A stretch of 5,618 nucleotides of DNA. It comes from Flavobacterium psychrophilum. GTDB lineage: Bacteria > Bacteroidota > Bacteroidia > Flavobacteriales > Flavobacteriaceae. Numbering within the stretch: the stretch's first letter is position 1; the number at the start of each line of letters is the position of its first letter. The stretch lies in NCBI GenBank assembly GCA_945897545.1, contig CAMDGJ010000188.1, positions 1-5,618 on the forward strand, in the 5' to 3' direction. Of this stretch, positions 1-5,370 are shown in pieces. A program made the position numbers and the translations under genes. The notes beneath the pieces were generated by a model. It saw only the letters and a list, made by a program, of their open reading frames with translations, made no database searches and was not told where the DNA came from.

Positions 1-172
1 CAGAAACTTCATATTTGGGCTTGAAACCATTTTCCACATCTACACCAATTTCTTTAGAAGGTAAGTCAGCAATATGGCCATAACTTGATTCGACTTGATA
101 GTCGCTTCCTAGAAATTTTTCAATAGTTTTTGCCTTTGCAGGTGACTCAACGATAACTAAATTCTTTGCCAT
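1..172 (-). CDS. topA: DNA topoisomerase I, N-terminal fragment (runs off the left edge)
   Basis: Reading the minus strand from the ATG at 172-170 gives 57 codons plus one base before the window ends. The protein begins [20 protein letters not shown] and continues through GHIADLP, which is the start of the TOPRIM domain of bacterial type IA topoisomerases. Glu9 lies in the [10 protein letters not shown] motif and corresponds to the acidic TOPRIM residue needed for the cleavage and religation chemistry. His33 lies in the following GHIxDLP motif. The enzyme relaxes negatively supercoiled DNA through a transient 5'-phosphotyrosine link; the active-site tyrosine is outside the window. The ATG is chosen because homologues start at this same point, and the short A-rich leader (AAAAATAAACC) suits Bacteroidota translation. 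The gene is divergent from miaB. Confidence 0.95.
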   Translation of the reverse strand, partial: MAKNLVIVESPAKAKTIEKFLGSDYQVESSYGHIADLPSKEIGVDVENGFKPKYEVS

Positions 173-190
173 AGGTTTATTTTTCTTGGA

Positions 191-198
191 CAAAAGTA
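191..198 (-). promoter_or_regulatory. Putative -7 element of the topA promoter
   Basis: On the minus strand this reads TACTTTTG, a perfect match to the Bacteroidota primary-sigma -7 consensus TAnnTTTG. It lies 18 bp upstream of the topA ATG, which would give a very short leader. No clear TTG element sits 19-21 bp further upstream, so only the -7 box is supported. Confidence 0.5.
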
Positions 199-241
199 TC
201 TATTTTTTTTAAATATTGGCTTTTGAAAATTTTAAAAATGA

Positions 242-257
242 ATTTAATCGATTAAAT
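242..257. repeat. 16-bp perfect palindrome in the topA-miaB divergent intergenic region
   Basis: ATTTAATCGATTAAAT is perfectly self-complementary over 16 bases. It lies about 44 bp upstream of the topA -7 box and about 110 bp upstream of the miaB promoter, inside the 246-bp gap between the divergent genes. It could be an operator for a dimeric regulator. In such AT-rich DNA a chance palindrome is also plausible. The rest of the gap is AT-rich and shows no ORF or RNA gene. Confidence 0.4.
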
Positions 258-369
258 ATACATATTGTCTATGCTAATTTTGGAATTATAAAGAACAATT
301 ATAAACAGTGTAATTATCAATTTTATATATAGCTAAACTTAAGATACTGTTAATTATTTATCTGCCATC

Positions 370-401
370 TTGTCATATTTATTACAATTACCTTATATTT
401 G
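370..401 (+). promoter_or_regulatory. Putative Bacteroidota-type promoter of miaB
   Basis: TTG at 370-372 is followed after 21 bp by TATATTTG at 394-401, a perfect match to the TAnnTTTG -7 consensus. The spacing is within the range seen for Flavobacterium promoters. Transcription would start about 7 bp downstream, leaving a leader of roughly ten bases before the ATG at 419. The leader is A-rich (GAAAAAATACG) with no Shine-Dalgarno sequence, as is usual in this phylum. Confidence 0.7.
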
Positions 402-418
402 TAGTCTGAAAAAATACG

Positions 419-1864
419 ATGGAAAAGATAATAGATGAGAGCAAGCAAGGCGAAAGTCTTGTTCTAGAATACAAACCAGAGAATACCAAGAAACTATTTA
501 TAGAGAGTTATGGCTGCGCGATGAATTTTTCAGATAGCGAAATCGTTGCTTCCATCCTATCTGCAAATGGCTATAATACTACTCAAATTCTGGAAGAAGC
601 TGATTTAGTTCTAGTCAATACCTGCTCCATTCGTGACAAAGCAGAACAAACTGTTCGGAAACGTCTGGCAAAATACAATGCTGTGAAACGCATAAATCCT
701 AAAATGAAAGTGGGAGTTTTAGGCTGTATGGCCGAACGGTTGAAAAGCCAATTCCTCGAAGAAGAAAAAATTGTAGATCTTGTTGTTGGTCCAGATGCGT
801 ATAAAGATTTACCTAATTTATTGGCAGAAGTTGAGGAAGGTCGCGATGCCATCAACGTGATTTTATCAAAAGATGAAACCTATGGCGACATTTCTCCCGT
901 TCGATTAATGAGTAATGGCATCACTGCTTTAGTTTCTATCACACGTGGTTGTGATAATATGTGTACATTTTGCGTAGTTCCTTTCACTCGCGGTCGTGAA
1001 CGCAGCAGAGAACCACAAAGTATTATGAAGGAAATTCAGGATTTGTGGGAAAAAGGATTTAAGGAAATTACGCTTTTAGGACAAAACGTTGATAGCTTTC
1101 TTTGGTATGGTGGCGGATTAAAAAAAGATTTAGTTAACGCTACTGAAATGCAAAAAGCTACGGCCGTAGATTTTGACCAATTATTAGAAATGGTGGCTGT
1201 TGGTTTCCCAAAAATGCGCATTCGGTTTTCGACTTCAAATCCACAAGATATGCACGAAAGTGTGTTGCACGTGATTGCAAAATACGACAATATCTGTAAA
1301 CACATTCATTTGCCGGTTCAATCGGGAAGCAACAGAATCCTCAAGGAAATGAATCGTCTACATACTCGTGAAGAATACATGACATTGATTGATAAGATCA
1401 GGACTATTATACCGAATTGTGCGATTTCGCAAGATATGATTTCTGGTTTCCCAACAGAAACCGAACAAGATCACCAAGACACTTTAAGTTTAATGGATTA
1501 CGTGAAATATAATTTTGGTTATATGTATTCCTATTCTGAACGTCCGGGAACATTGGCCGAACGTAAAATGGAAGACGATGTTCCAGAAGCGACCAAATTA
1601 AGACGATTACAGGAAATTGTCGATGTACAGCAACGAAGTTCTTGGTTTAGAAGTGAAGAATTCATTGGACAAACTGTAGAAGTTTTAGTTGAAAAATTGT
1701 CAAAAAAATCAACAGAAGAATTTTCAGGTAGAAATTCACAAAGTATCACCGTTGTTTTTCCAAAAGAGAATTATAAAATAGGCGATTTTGTAAACGTGAA
1801 AATCACGAGTTGTACCAGCGGAACTTTGATAGGAGAAGCGATTGGTTTGAGTGAAATGAATTAA
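419..1864 (+). CDS. miaB: tRNA-2-methylthio-N6-dimethylallyladenosine synthase MiaB
   Basis: This 481-residue radical-SAM methylthiotransferase converts i6A37 to ms2i6A37 in tRNAs reading UNN codons, in the cytoplasm. The N-terminal UPF0004 domain has its three cluster-ligating cysteines, C33 (SYGCAMNFSDSE), C69 (VNTCSIRDKA) and C103 (LGCMAER). The radical-SAM domain has the CxxxCxxC motif at C178, C182 and C185 (RGCDNMCTFCVVPFTRGR). Further hallmarks are LLGQNV near 219-224, HLPVQSGSNRIL near 297-308 and ISGFPTETE at 341-349. A C-terminal TRAM domain for tRNA binding spans about 412-475. Two features suggest lineage-specific additions: about 22 residues precede the first conserved motif, and a loop of about 20 residues at 226-250 (WYGGGLKKD region) is absent from E. 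coli MiaB as I recall it. Length and motifs are complete, and the ATG directly follows a strong promoter match. Confidence 0.97.
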   Translation: MEKIIDESKQGESLVLEYKPENTKKLFIESYGCAMNFSDSEIVASILSANGYNTTQILEEADLVLVNTCSIRDKAEQTVRKRLAKYNAVKRINPKMKVGVLGCMAERLKSQFLEEEKIVDLVVGPDAYKDLPNLLAEVEEGRDAINVILSKDETYGDISPVRLMSNGITALVSITRGCDNMCTFCVVPFTRGRERSREPQSIMKEIQDLWEKGFKEITLLGQNVDSFLWYGGGLKKDLVNATEMQKATAVDFDQLLEMVAVGFPKMRIRFSTSNPQDMHESVLHVIAKYDNICKHIHLPVQSGSNRILKEMNRLHTREEYMTLIDKIRTIIPNCAISQDMISGFPTETEQDHQDTLSLMDYVKYNFGYMYSYSERPGTLAERKMEDDVPEATKLRRLQEIVDVQQRSSWFRSEEFIGQTVEVLVEKLSKKSTEEFSGRNSQSITVVFPKENYKIGDFVNVKITSCTSGTLIGEAIGLSEMN

Positions 1865-1865
1865 T

Positions 1866-1900
1866 TTTAGCCACGAATTTCACGAATTTTCACTAATTTA
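1866..1900 (+). repeat. Left inverted-repeat arm with three CACGAATT-type iterons
   Basis: After TTTAGC come three successive near-copies of one 9-10 bp unit: CACGAATTT at 1872-1880, CACGAATTTT at 1881-1890 and CACTAATTTA at 1891-1900, followed by a ten-T tract. The arm is inverted relative to 2531-2563. The T tract at the end of miaB might weaken transcription, but no stable hairpin precedes it, so I do not call it a terminator. Confidence 0.75.
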
Positions 1901-1970
1901 TTTTTTTTTTAATTTTAAAAAAATTTATCAAATATTGAATTGGTGTAAATAAGCCCGAATAACCATAGAG

Positions 1971-2342
1971 ATGGAGTTATATAAAAAAGAGGAATATTAC
2001 AAAATTATAGGTCTATGTATGGAAGTCCATAGAGTTTTAGGTGGTGGATTATCGGAAATCATCTATAAAGATGCCTTGGAAATCGAGTTTAAGATTAATA
2101 ACATTCCCTACGAAAGAGAAAAACCATATTCAATTATTTATAAAGGATATCCAATTTCTCATAAATACTATGCTGATTTTGTAGTTTATGATGAAATTGT
2201 TTTTGAAGTAAAAGCGCTAAAAGAAATCATAAACGACCATATTGTCCAAACCTTAAATTATATGGTTTTAGCAGAAAGTCAAATTGGTATAATTGCAAAT
2301 TTTAATGTTAAAACACTTCAACACAAAAGAGTTGTTATTTAA
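1971..2342 (+). CDS. GxxExxY family protein (PD-(D/E)XK nuclease-like fold)
   Basis: This 123-residue protein matches the GxxExxY family (TIGR04256, Pfam PDDEXK_3), which is common in Bacteroidota and has no established function. The name-giving motif is G26-L-S-E29-I-I-Y32, preceded by the usual EVHRVLG stretch (E18, H20). Nuclease-like residues follow: D69 in YADFVV, the E79-V-K81 pair in FEVKAL, and a Q93-T-L-N-Y97 pattern resembling the QxxxY motif of RecB-type nucleases. The C-terminus (GIIANFNVKTLQHKR) is also typical, so the gene appears full length and intact. It has the same orientation as miaB but sits between inverted repeats, with more than 100 bp on its left and over 200 bp on its right. 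No convincing promoter was found upstream. Nuclease activity is inferred from the residue pattern only. Confidence 0.9.
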   Translation: MELYKKEEYYKIIGLCMEVHRVLGGGLSEIIYKDALEIEFKINNIPYEREKPYSIIYKGYPISHKYYADFVVYDEIVFEVKALKEIINDHIVQTLNYMVLAESQIGIIANFNVKTLQHKRVVI

Positions 2343-2530
2343 TAACTGTTTAAACTTTATTTGAATGTTTTTTTTTGCTTATTTTTCGTTATCGTTGATT
2401 GAATTTATTGAAAAGTAAGTGGATTTTTCTTTCGAAATTTGCATTTACCTTCAAAAAATAACATAGTAAAATTCTAATTTCTAAAATTTAAAAAGTTACT
2501 TTAATTTCAAAAAATAGCTGCTATTATAAA
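2343..2530. other. AT-rich non-coding right half of the cassette
   Basis: This stretch between the GxxExxY stop and the right repeat arm is very AT-rich and has no credible ORF or RNA gene. It holds a nine-T tract near 2368-2376 and a short 13-bp inverted repeat, AATAGC-T-GCTATT, at 2513-2525. One near-match to a -7 element (TATCGTTG, 2390-2397) lacks a correctly placed -33 partner. A promoter for the downstream regulator would be expected around here, but none could be supported. Confidence 0.5.
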
Positions 2531-2563
2531 AAATTCGTGAAATTCGCGTAATTCGTGGCTAAA
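2531..2563 (-). repeat. Right inverted-repeat arm with CACGAATT-type iterons
   Basis: Read on the minus strand, this is TTTAGC followed by CACGAATT, ACGCGAATTT and CACGAATTT. It mirrors the arm at 1866-1900: the outer 14 bp are identical and the inner iterons are degenerate. The arm contains the GTG at 2555 that opens the next reading frame upstream of its likely real start. Confidence 0.75.
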
Positions 2564-2575
2564 GAAAAAAAAAAG

Positions 2576-3844
2576 ATGGAAACAGTACAATCAATAAAAC
2601 AACGGTTCGAGATAATTGGGAATGACCCAAAACTCAATCGTGCAATAGAAAAAGCCATTCAAGTGGCTCCAACAGATATTTCAGTATTGGTTGTGGGCGA
2701 AAGCGGTGTTGGAAAAGAAAGTATTCCTAAAATTATACACTCACTTTCGCATAGAAAACACGGGAAATACATTGCGGTAAACTGTGGGGCAATTCCAGAA
2801 GGAACAATAGACAGTGAGCTTTTTGGTCACGAAAAAGGTTCTTTTACAGGCGCAACTTCTACAAGAGAAGGTTATTTTGAAGTAGCGAGTGGCGGCACAA
2901 TATTTCTGGATGAAGTGGGTGAATTACCTTTGACAACCCAAGTTCGATTGCTACGAATTCTAGAAAACGGTGAGTTTCTAAAAGTAGGTTCTTCGCAAGT
3001 ACAAAAAACAGATGTGAGAATTGTGGCTGCTACCAATGTCAATTTATTTGATGCCATCGAGAAAGGGAAATTTAGAGAAGATTTATATTATCGATTGAGC
3101 ACGGTAGACATTACGTTGCCTCCTTTGCGCGAACGAAAAGACGATATTCACCTGTTGTTCAGAAAATTTGCTGCTGATTTTGCCCATAAATACAAAATGC
3201 CTCCCATTAAATTAGACGATTATGCCGTACAAATATTACAAAAATTTAGATGGAGTGGAAACATCAGACAATTACGAAACGTAGCCGAACAAATCTCAGT
3301 TTTAGAAACGAATCGCGACATCGATGCTTCGACTTTGCAATCTTATTTACCTTCTGAAGCGAGTAATTTACCTTCAGTAATAAAAGACAAAAAGAGCAAA
3401 AACGATTTTAGTACTGAAAGAGAAATTCTATACAAAGTGCTTTTTGATATGAAAAGTGATTTGAATGATCTAAAGAAATTGACAATGGAATTGATGCAAA
3501 ACGGCGTCACTAAAGTTCAGGAAACTAATTCGCATCTGATCAATAAAATATATGGCCAAAACGAAGATGACAGCGAAATAGATTTTGAAGAAGAAGCAGA
3601 AGACGAACCAAGAACTGGCTTAATTGCAGCAACAACTAGTGAGAAAAGTTATCAAGAACAAGATGATAATTACCAATTTACAGAAACCGTTGAAGAGGAA
3701 GAGATTCTAAAATTAGAACAAAGAGAAATTGAAATGATAAAAAAATCATTGGAAAAAAACAGAGGAAAAAGAAAAGCTGCTGCCGATGAATTGGGAATTT
3801 CAGAAAGAACTCTCTATCGAAAAATAAAACAATTTGATCTTTAA
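2576..3844 (+). CDS. Sigma-54-dependent transcriptional activator without a receiver domain (AAA+ and Fis-type HTH)
   Basis: The protein is a bacterial enhancer-binding protein of 422 residues from the ATG at 2576. The AAA+ domain starts almost at the N-terminus: Walker A GESGVGKE (41-48), sigma-54-contact loop GSFTGA (88-93, usual form GAFTGA), Walker B TIFLDEVGE (108-116, D112/E113), arginine-finger region FREDLYYRL (166-174) and sensor II GNIRQLRN (228-235). An acidic, probably flexible linker lies around 325-375. A Fis-type helix-turn-helix (NRGKRKAAADELGISERTLY, 395-414) closes the protein. There is no receiver, GAF or PAS domain, so the input signal is unknown. An in-frame GTG at 2555 would add MAKEKKK, but it lies in the inverted repeat, so the ATG with its A-rich leader is preferred. 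lptE follows closely; the regulon is not evident from the window. Confidence 0.93.
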   Translation: METVQSIKQRFEIIGNDPKLNRAIEKAIQVAPTDISVLVVGESGVGKESIPKIIHSLSHRKHGKYIAVNCGAIPEGTIDSELFGHEKGSFTGATSTREGYFEVASGGTIFLDEVGELPLTTQVRLLRILENGEFLKVGSSQVQKTDVRIVAATNVNLFDAIEKGKFREDLYYRLSTVDITLPPLRERKDDIHLLFRKFAADFAHKYKMPPIKLDDYAVQILQKFRWSGNIRQLRNVAEQISVLETNRDIDASTLQSYLPSEASNLPSVIKDKKSKNDFSTEREILYKVLFDMKSDLNDLKKLTMELMQNGVTKVQETNSHLINKIYGQNEDDSEIDFEEEAEDEPRTGLIAATTSEKSYQEQDDNYQFTETVEEEEILKLEQREIEMIKKSLEKNRGKRKAAADELGISERTLYRKIKQFDL

Positions 3845-3877
3845 AAATTGAATATCTTTGACCTTTTTAAATATAAA

Positions 3878-4381
3878 ATGAGACAACTAAGTTATAGTAT
3901 TGCAGTTACCTTTCTTTTGACATTCAGTAGTTGTTCTGTTTACAATTTTACTGGAACCGGTAAAATCGATGCAAAAAATTTTCAAGTAATTTACTTTCCA
4001 AATAATGCAGAACTAATCGAACCAGGGCTTGACCGTACATTTACCTTGGCATTACAGGATCTTATCCAAAATCAAACCAACTTGAATTTGGTAAAAAACA
4101 GCGCCGATTTATCCTATGAAGGAGAAATAACAGATTACAGAATAAGTCCAATGACTGCCACCGCAGACCAACAATCTTCTCAAAATAGATTGACAATCCG
4201 AATAAATGTGCGGTTTACCAATAAAAATAAAGAAACTGATAATTTTGAAAAGCAATTTGACTTCTTCTACGATTATGACGCTCGACAACAACTTACTGGG
4301 AACACTAAGGATGCTGCAATAAAAGAGATTTTAGATAGAATCACACAAGATATTTTTAATGAGTCATTAGCAAAATGGTAA
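3878..4381 (+). CDS. lptE: LPS-assembly lipoprotein LptE
   Basis: The 167-residue product from the ATG at 3878 has a lipoprotein signal peptide: MRQLS, a hydrophobic core (IAVTFLLTF), then SSC with the lipidated cysteine at C19. Position -3 is Phe rather than Leu, so the lipobox is relaxed. The mature part begins SVYNFTGTGKIDAKNF and has the short alpha/beta pattern of the Bacteroidota LptE family (LptE/RlpB). LptE sits on the inner face of the outer membrane, plugs the LptD barrel and helps insert lipopolysaccharide. The frame is open further upstream to a TTG at 3848, 3 bp after the regulator stop, which would add MNIFDLFKYK. The ATG is chosen because it gives a compact signal peptide. The gene is 33 bp downstream of the sigma-54 regulator and probably co-transcribed with it. 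Assignment rests on overall sequence character and the lptE-TPR-secG context. Confidence 0.82.
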   Translation: MRQLSYSIAVTFLLTFSSCSVYNFTGTGKIDAKNFQVIYFPNNAELIEPGLDRTFTLALQDLIQNQTNLNLVKNSADLSYEGEITDYRISPMTATADQQSSQNRLTIRINVRFTNKNKETDNFEKQFDFFYDYDARQQLTGNTKDAAIKEILDRITQDIFNESLAKW

Positions 4382-4382
4382 A

Positions 4383-4482
4383 TCCAGTTGGCAGATAGCA
4401 GTTTTTAGTTAGCAGCTGAAATCTGAAATCTGAAATCTAACCCGAGCGTCAGCGAACTGGCGAAGCAAATCTGAAATCTAAA
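4383..4482 (+). repeat. Intergenic repeat tract of CTGAAAT heptamers with a GC-rich insert
   Basis: Nearly the whole gap between lptE and the TPR gene is low-complexity repeat. It opens with GCAG-containing units (4391-4415). Three tandem CTGAAAT copies follow at 4416-4436, then a 26-bp GC-rich stretch at 4441-4466. The 15-mer AAATCTGAAATCTAA occurs at 4426-4440 and exactly again at 4467-4481, a period of 41 bp. The second copy runs into the ATG at 4483 and forms its A-rich leader. The pattern resembles short intergenic repeats I associate with Flavobacterium genomes. No clear terminator hairpin or promoter is visible. Confidence 0.8.
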
Positions 4483-5367
4483 ATGAACGTAACTGATTAT
4501 ACTTATTTAATTAACAAACCAGATGCTATCAACGAAAAGCAAACGGATGCATTAGGAAAAGTTCTTGATGATTTTCCATATTTTCAAAGCGCGAGAGCAT
4601 TACGTTTAAAAGGATTGTTTAATCAAAACAGTTTCAGGTATAATTATGCATTGAAAGTTACGGCATCACATACAACCGATAGAACTGTTTTATTTGATTT
4701 CATCACTTCAGATACTTTTGTCGCCATACAAAAAGGATTGTACGACAAAAAAGTAATGGAACTTCTTGACATAAGCGTGGTTGATTACGAAGAAATTACG
4801 CCCGAGTTACAGCTTGAGCCAAAAATAAATACCTTAGAACAATCCATAATTACATCAATAAAAGAAGCTACAATAGCTATTGATGAAAAAGAGATTGCTT
4901 CCGCCGCGGCTGACAGGTCTACTCTCGCAATGACAGCGGAAGAAAACTTAGAAATAGGAAAACCTTTGGATTTTTCCATAAATGAAAAACATTCCTTTCA
5001 AGAATGGCTTCAAATATCCAGAATACAACCTATAGTCCGAGAAAAAGAAATTGTAAGCAATTCTAATGCTAATGTATTGGATGAAGACAAAAAGAAAAAA
5101 TTAGAATTGATAGATAAATTTATTGAAGCTAGTCCAAAAATTCCTCCACTAAAACAAGGAACAGAATCAACTACCAATTTCGAAGCCAATCAAACGAACA
5201 ATTCCTATTTAATGACCGAAACTTTGGCAAGAGTATATTTAGAACAAAAAAAATATCAACGTGCAATTCAAGCTTATGAGATATTAATTTTGAAATATCC
5301 AGAAAAAAGTAGTTTCTTTGCAGACCGTATTTCGGATATTAAGATTTTACAACAAAATAATAAATAA
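4483..5367 (+). CDS. Conserved flavobacterial TPR-type protein of unknown function
   Basis: The 294-residue protein has no signal peptide or membrane segment and is probably cytoplasmic. The N-terminal part (about 5-80) is a conserved block with LINKPDAI, FPYFQSARALRLKGL and TTDRTVLFDFI. The middle (about 110-235) looks divergent and low in structure. A single recognisable TPR-like helical pair lies near 242-275 (METLARVYLEQ-type helix, then YQRAIQAYEILILKYPE), ending in an ADRISDIKIL helix typical of flavobacterial TPR proteins. It could be a scaffold or adaptor; no enzymatic motif is seen. Its place between lptE and secG, 3 bp before the secG start, suggests an envelope-related role, but that is inference. 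Residues 137-153 are encoded by an atypical GC-rich segment that resembles an inserted palindromic repeat. Confidence 0.85.
   Translation: MNVTDYTYLINKPDAINEKQTDALGKVLDDFPYFQSARALRLKGLFNQNSFRYNYALKVTASHTTDRTVLFDFITSDTFVAIQKGLYDKKVMELLDISVVDYEEITPELQLEPKINTLEQSIITSIKEATIAIDEKEIASAAADRSTLAMTAEENLEIGKPLDFSINEKHSFQEWLQISRIQPIVREKEIVSNSNANVLDEDKKKKLELIDKFIEASPKIPPLKQGTESTTNFEANQTNNSYLMTETLARVYLEQKKYQRAIQAYEILILKYPEKSSFFADRISDIKILQQNNK
4891..4941 (-). repeat. Putative dispersed palindromic repeat (CATTGCGAG/GAAGCAATC type) inside the TPR coding sequence
   Basis: On the minus strand the segment contains CTGTCATTGCGAG (4936-4924) and ends in GGAAGCAATCTC. This is the layout of the widespread bacterial repeat whose ends read GTCATTGCGAG and GAAGCAATC. 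ATTGC at 4894-4898 pairs with GCAAT at 4927-4931, and TTCCGC at 4899-4904 with GCGGAA at 4936-4941. The segment is clearly richer in GC than its surroundings and uses codons rare nearby (GCC, GCG, AGG, CTC). It is read in frame as 17 codons (E137 to E153, EIASAAADRSTLAMTAE). Exact borders cannot be fixed without homologues lacking it. Confidence 0.6.
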
Positions 5368-5370
5368 ACA

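Larger units (their letters stand above)
1866..2563. mobile_element. Candidate inserted cassette: GxxExxY gene between inverted CACGAATT-iterated repeats
   Basis: A 698-bp segment begins 1 bp after the miaB stop and ends 12 bp before the likely ATG of the sigma-54 regulator. Its ends are inverted copies sharing a 14-bp perfect core, TTTAGCCACGAATT at 1866-1879 and its complement at 2550-2563, with imperfect similarity continuing for about 30 bp. The only gene inside is a small GxxExxY-family protein. There is no transposase. Target-site duplications were not recognised, so the means of movement is unknown. It may be a non-autonomous element, or a passenger gene caught between copies of a dispersed repeat. 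That it was inserted is inferred from the flanking repeats and the tight fit between two core genes. Confidence 0.5.

Noticed and set aside
583..855. Antisense open frame within miaB, and similar minus-strand frames at 1036-1305, 1531-1749, 2872-3057, 4109-4291 and 4785-4979
   Set aside because: All lie opposite well-supported genes, have no recognisable domains and look like shadows of the coding strand's codon bias.
1891..1925. T-rich tract after miaB as an intrinsic terminator
   Set aside because: There is a run of ten T, but no stable GC-containing hairpin directly precedes it; the CACGAATT iterons are direct repeats and do not fold into a good stem.
2390..2397. TATCGTTG as a -7 promoter element for the sigma-54 regulator
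   Set aside because: One mismatch to TAnnTTTG and no TTG element at 19-23 bp upstream; the nearest TTTG sequences are about 12 and 26 bp away. It would also give a leader of about 175 bp, unlike the other genes here.
1866..2563. Classical insertion sequence
   Set aside because: No transposase frame lies inside the inverted arms; the only gene encodes a GxxExxY protein, and target-site duplications were not recognised.
3848..3877. TTG start for LptE directly after the regulator stop
   Set aside because: It would lengthen the signal-peptide n-region by ten residues including internal hydrophobics; the ATG at 3878 gives a normal lipoprotein signal peptide. It cannot be excluded without homologue alignment.
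4383..4466. Sigma-54 (-24/-12) promoter in the lptE-TPR gap
   Set aside because: TTGGCA at 4388-4393 and TGGCGA near 4458 were tested for GG-N10-GC spacing; neither has GC at the required position.
4416..4482. CRISPR-like array
   Set aside because: The units are 7 bp tandem repeats plus one 15-mer pair with a single spacer-like stretch. There are no further repeat units and no cas genes.
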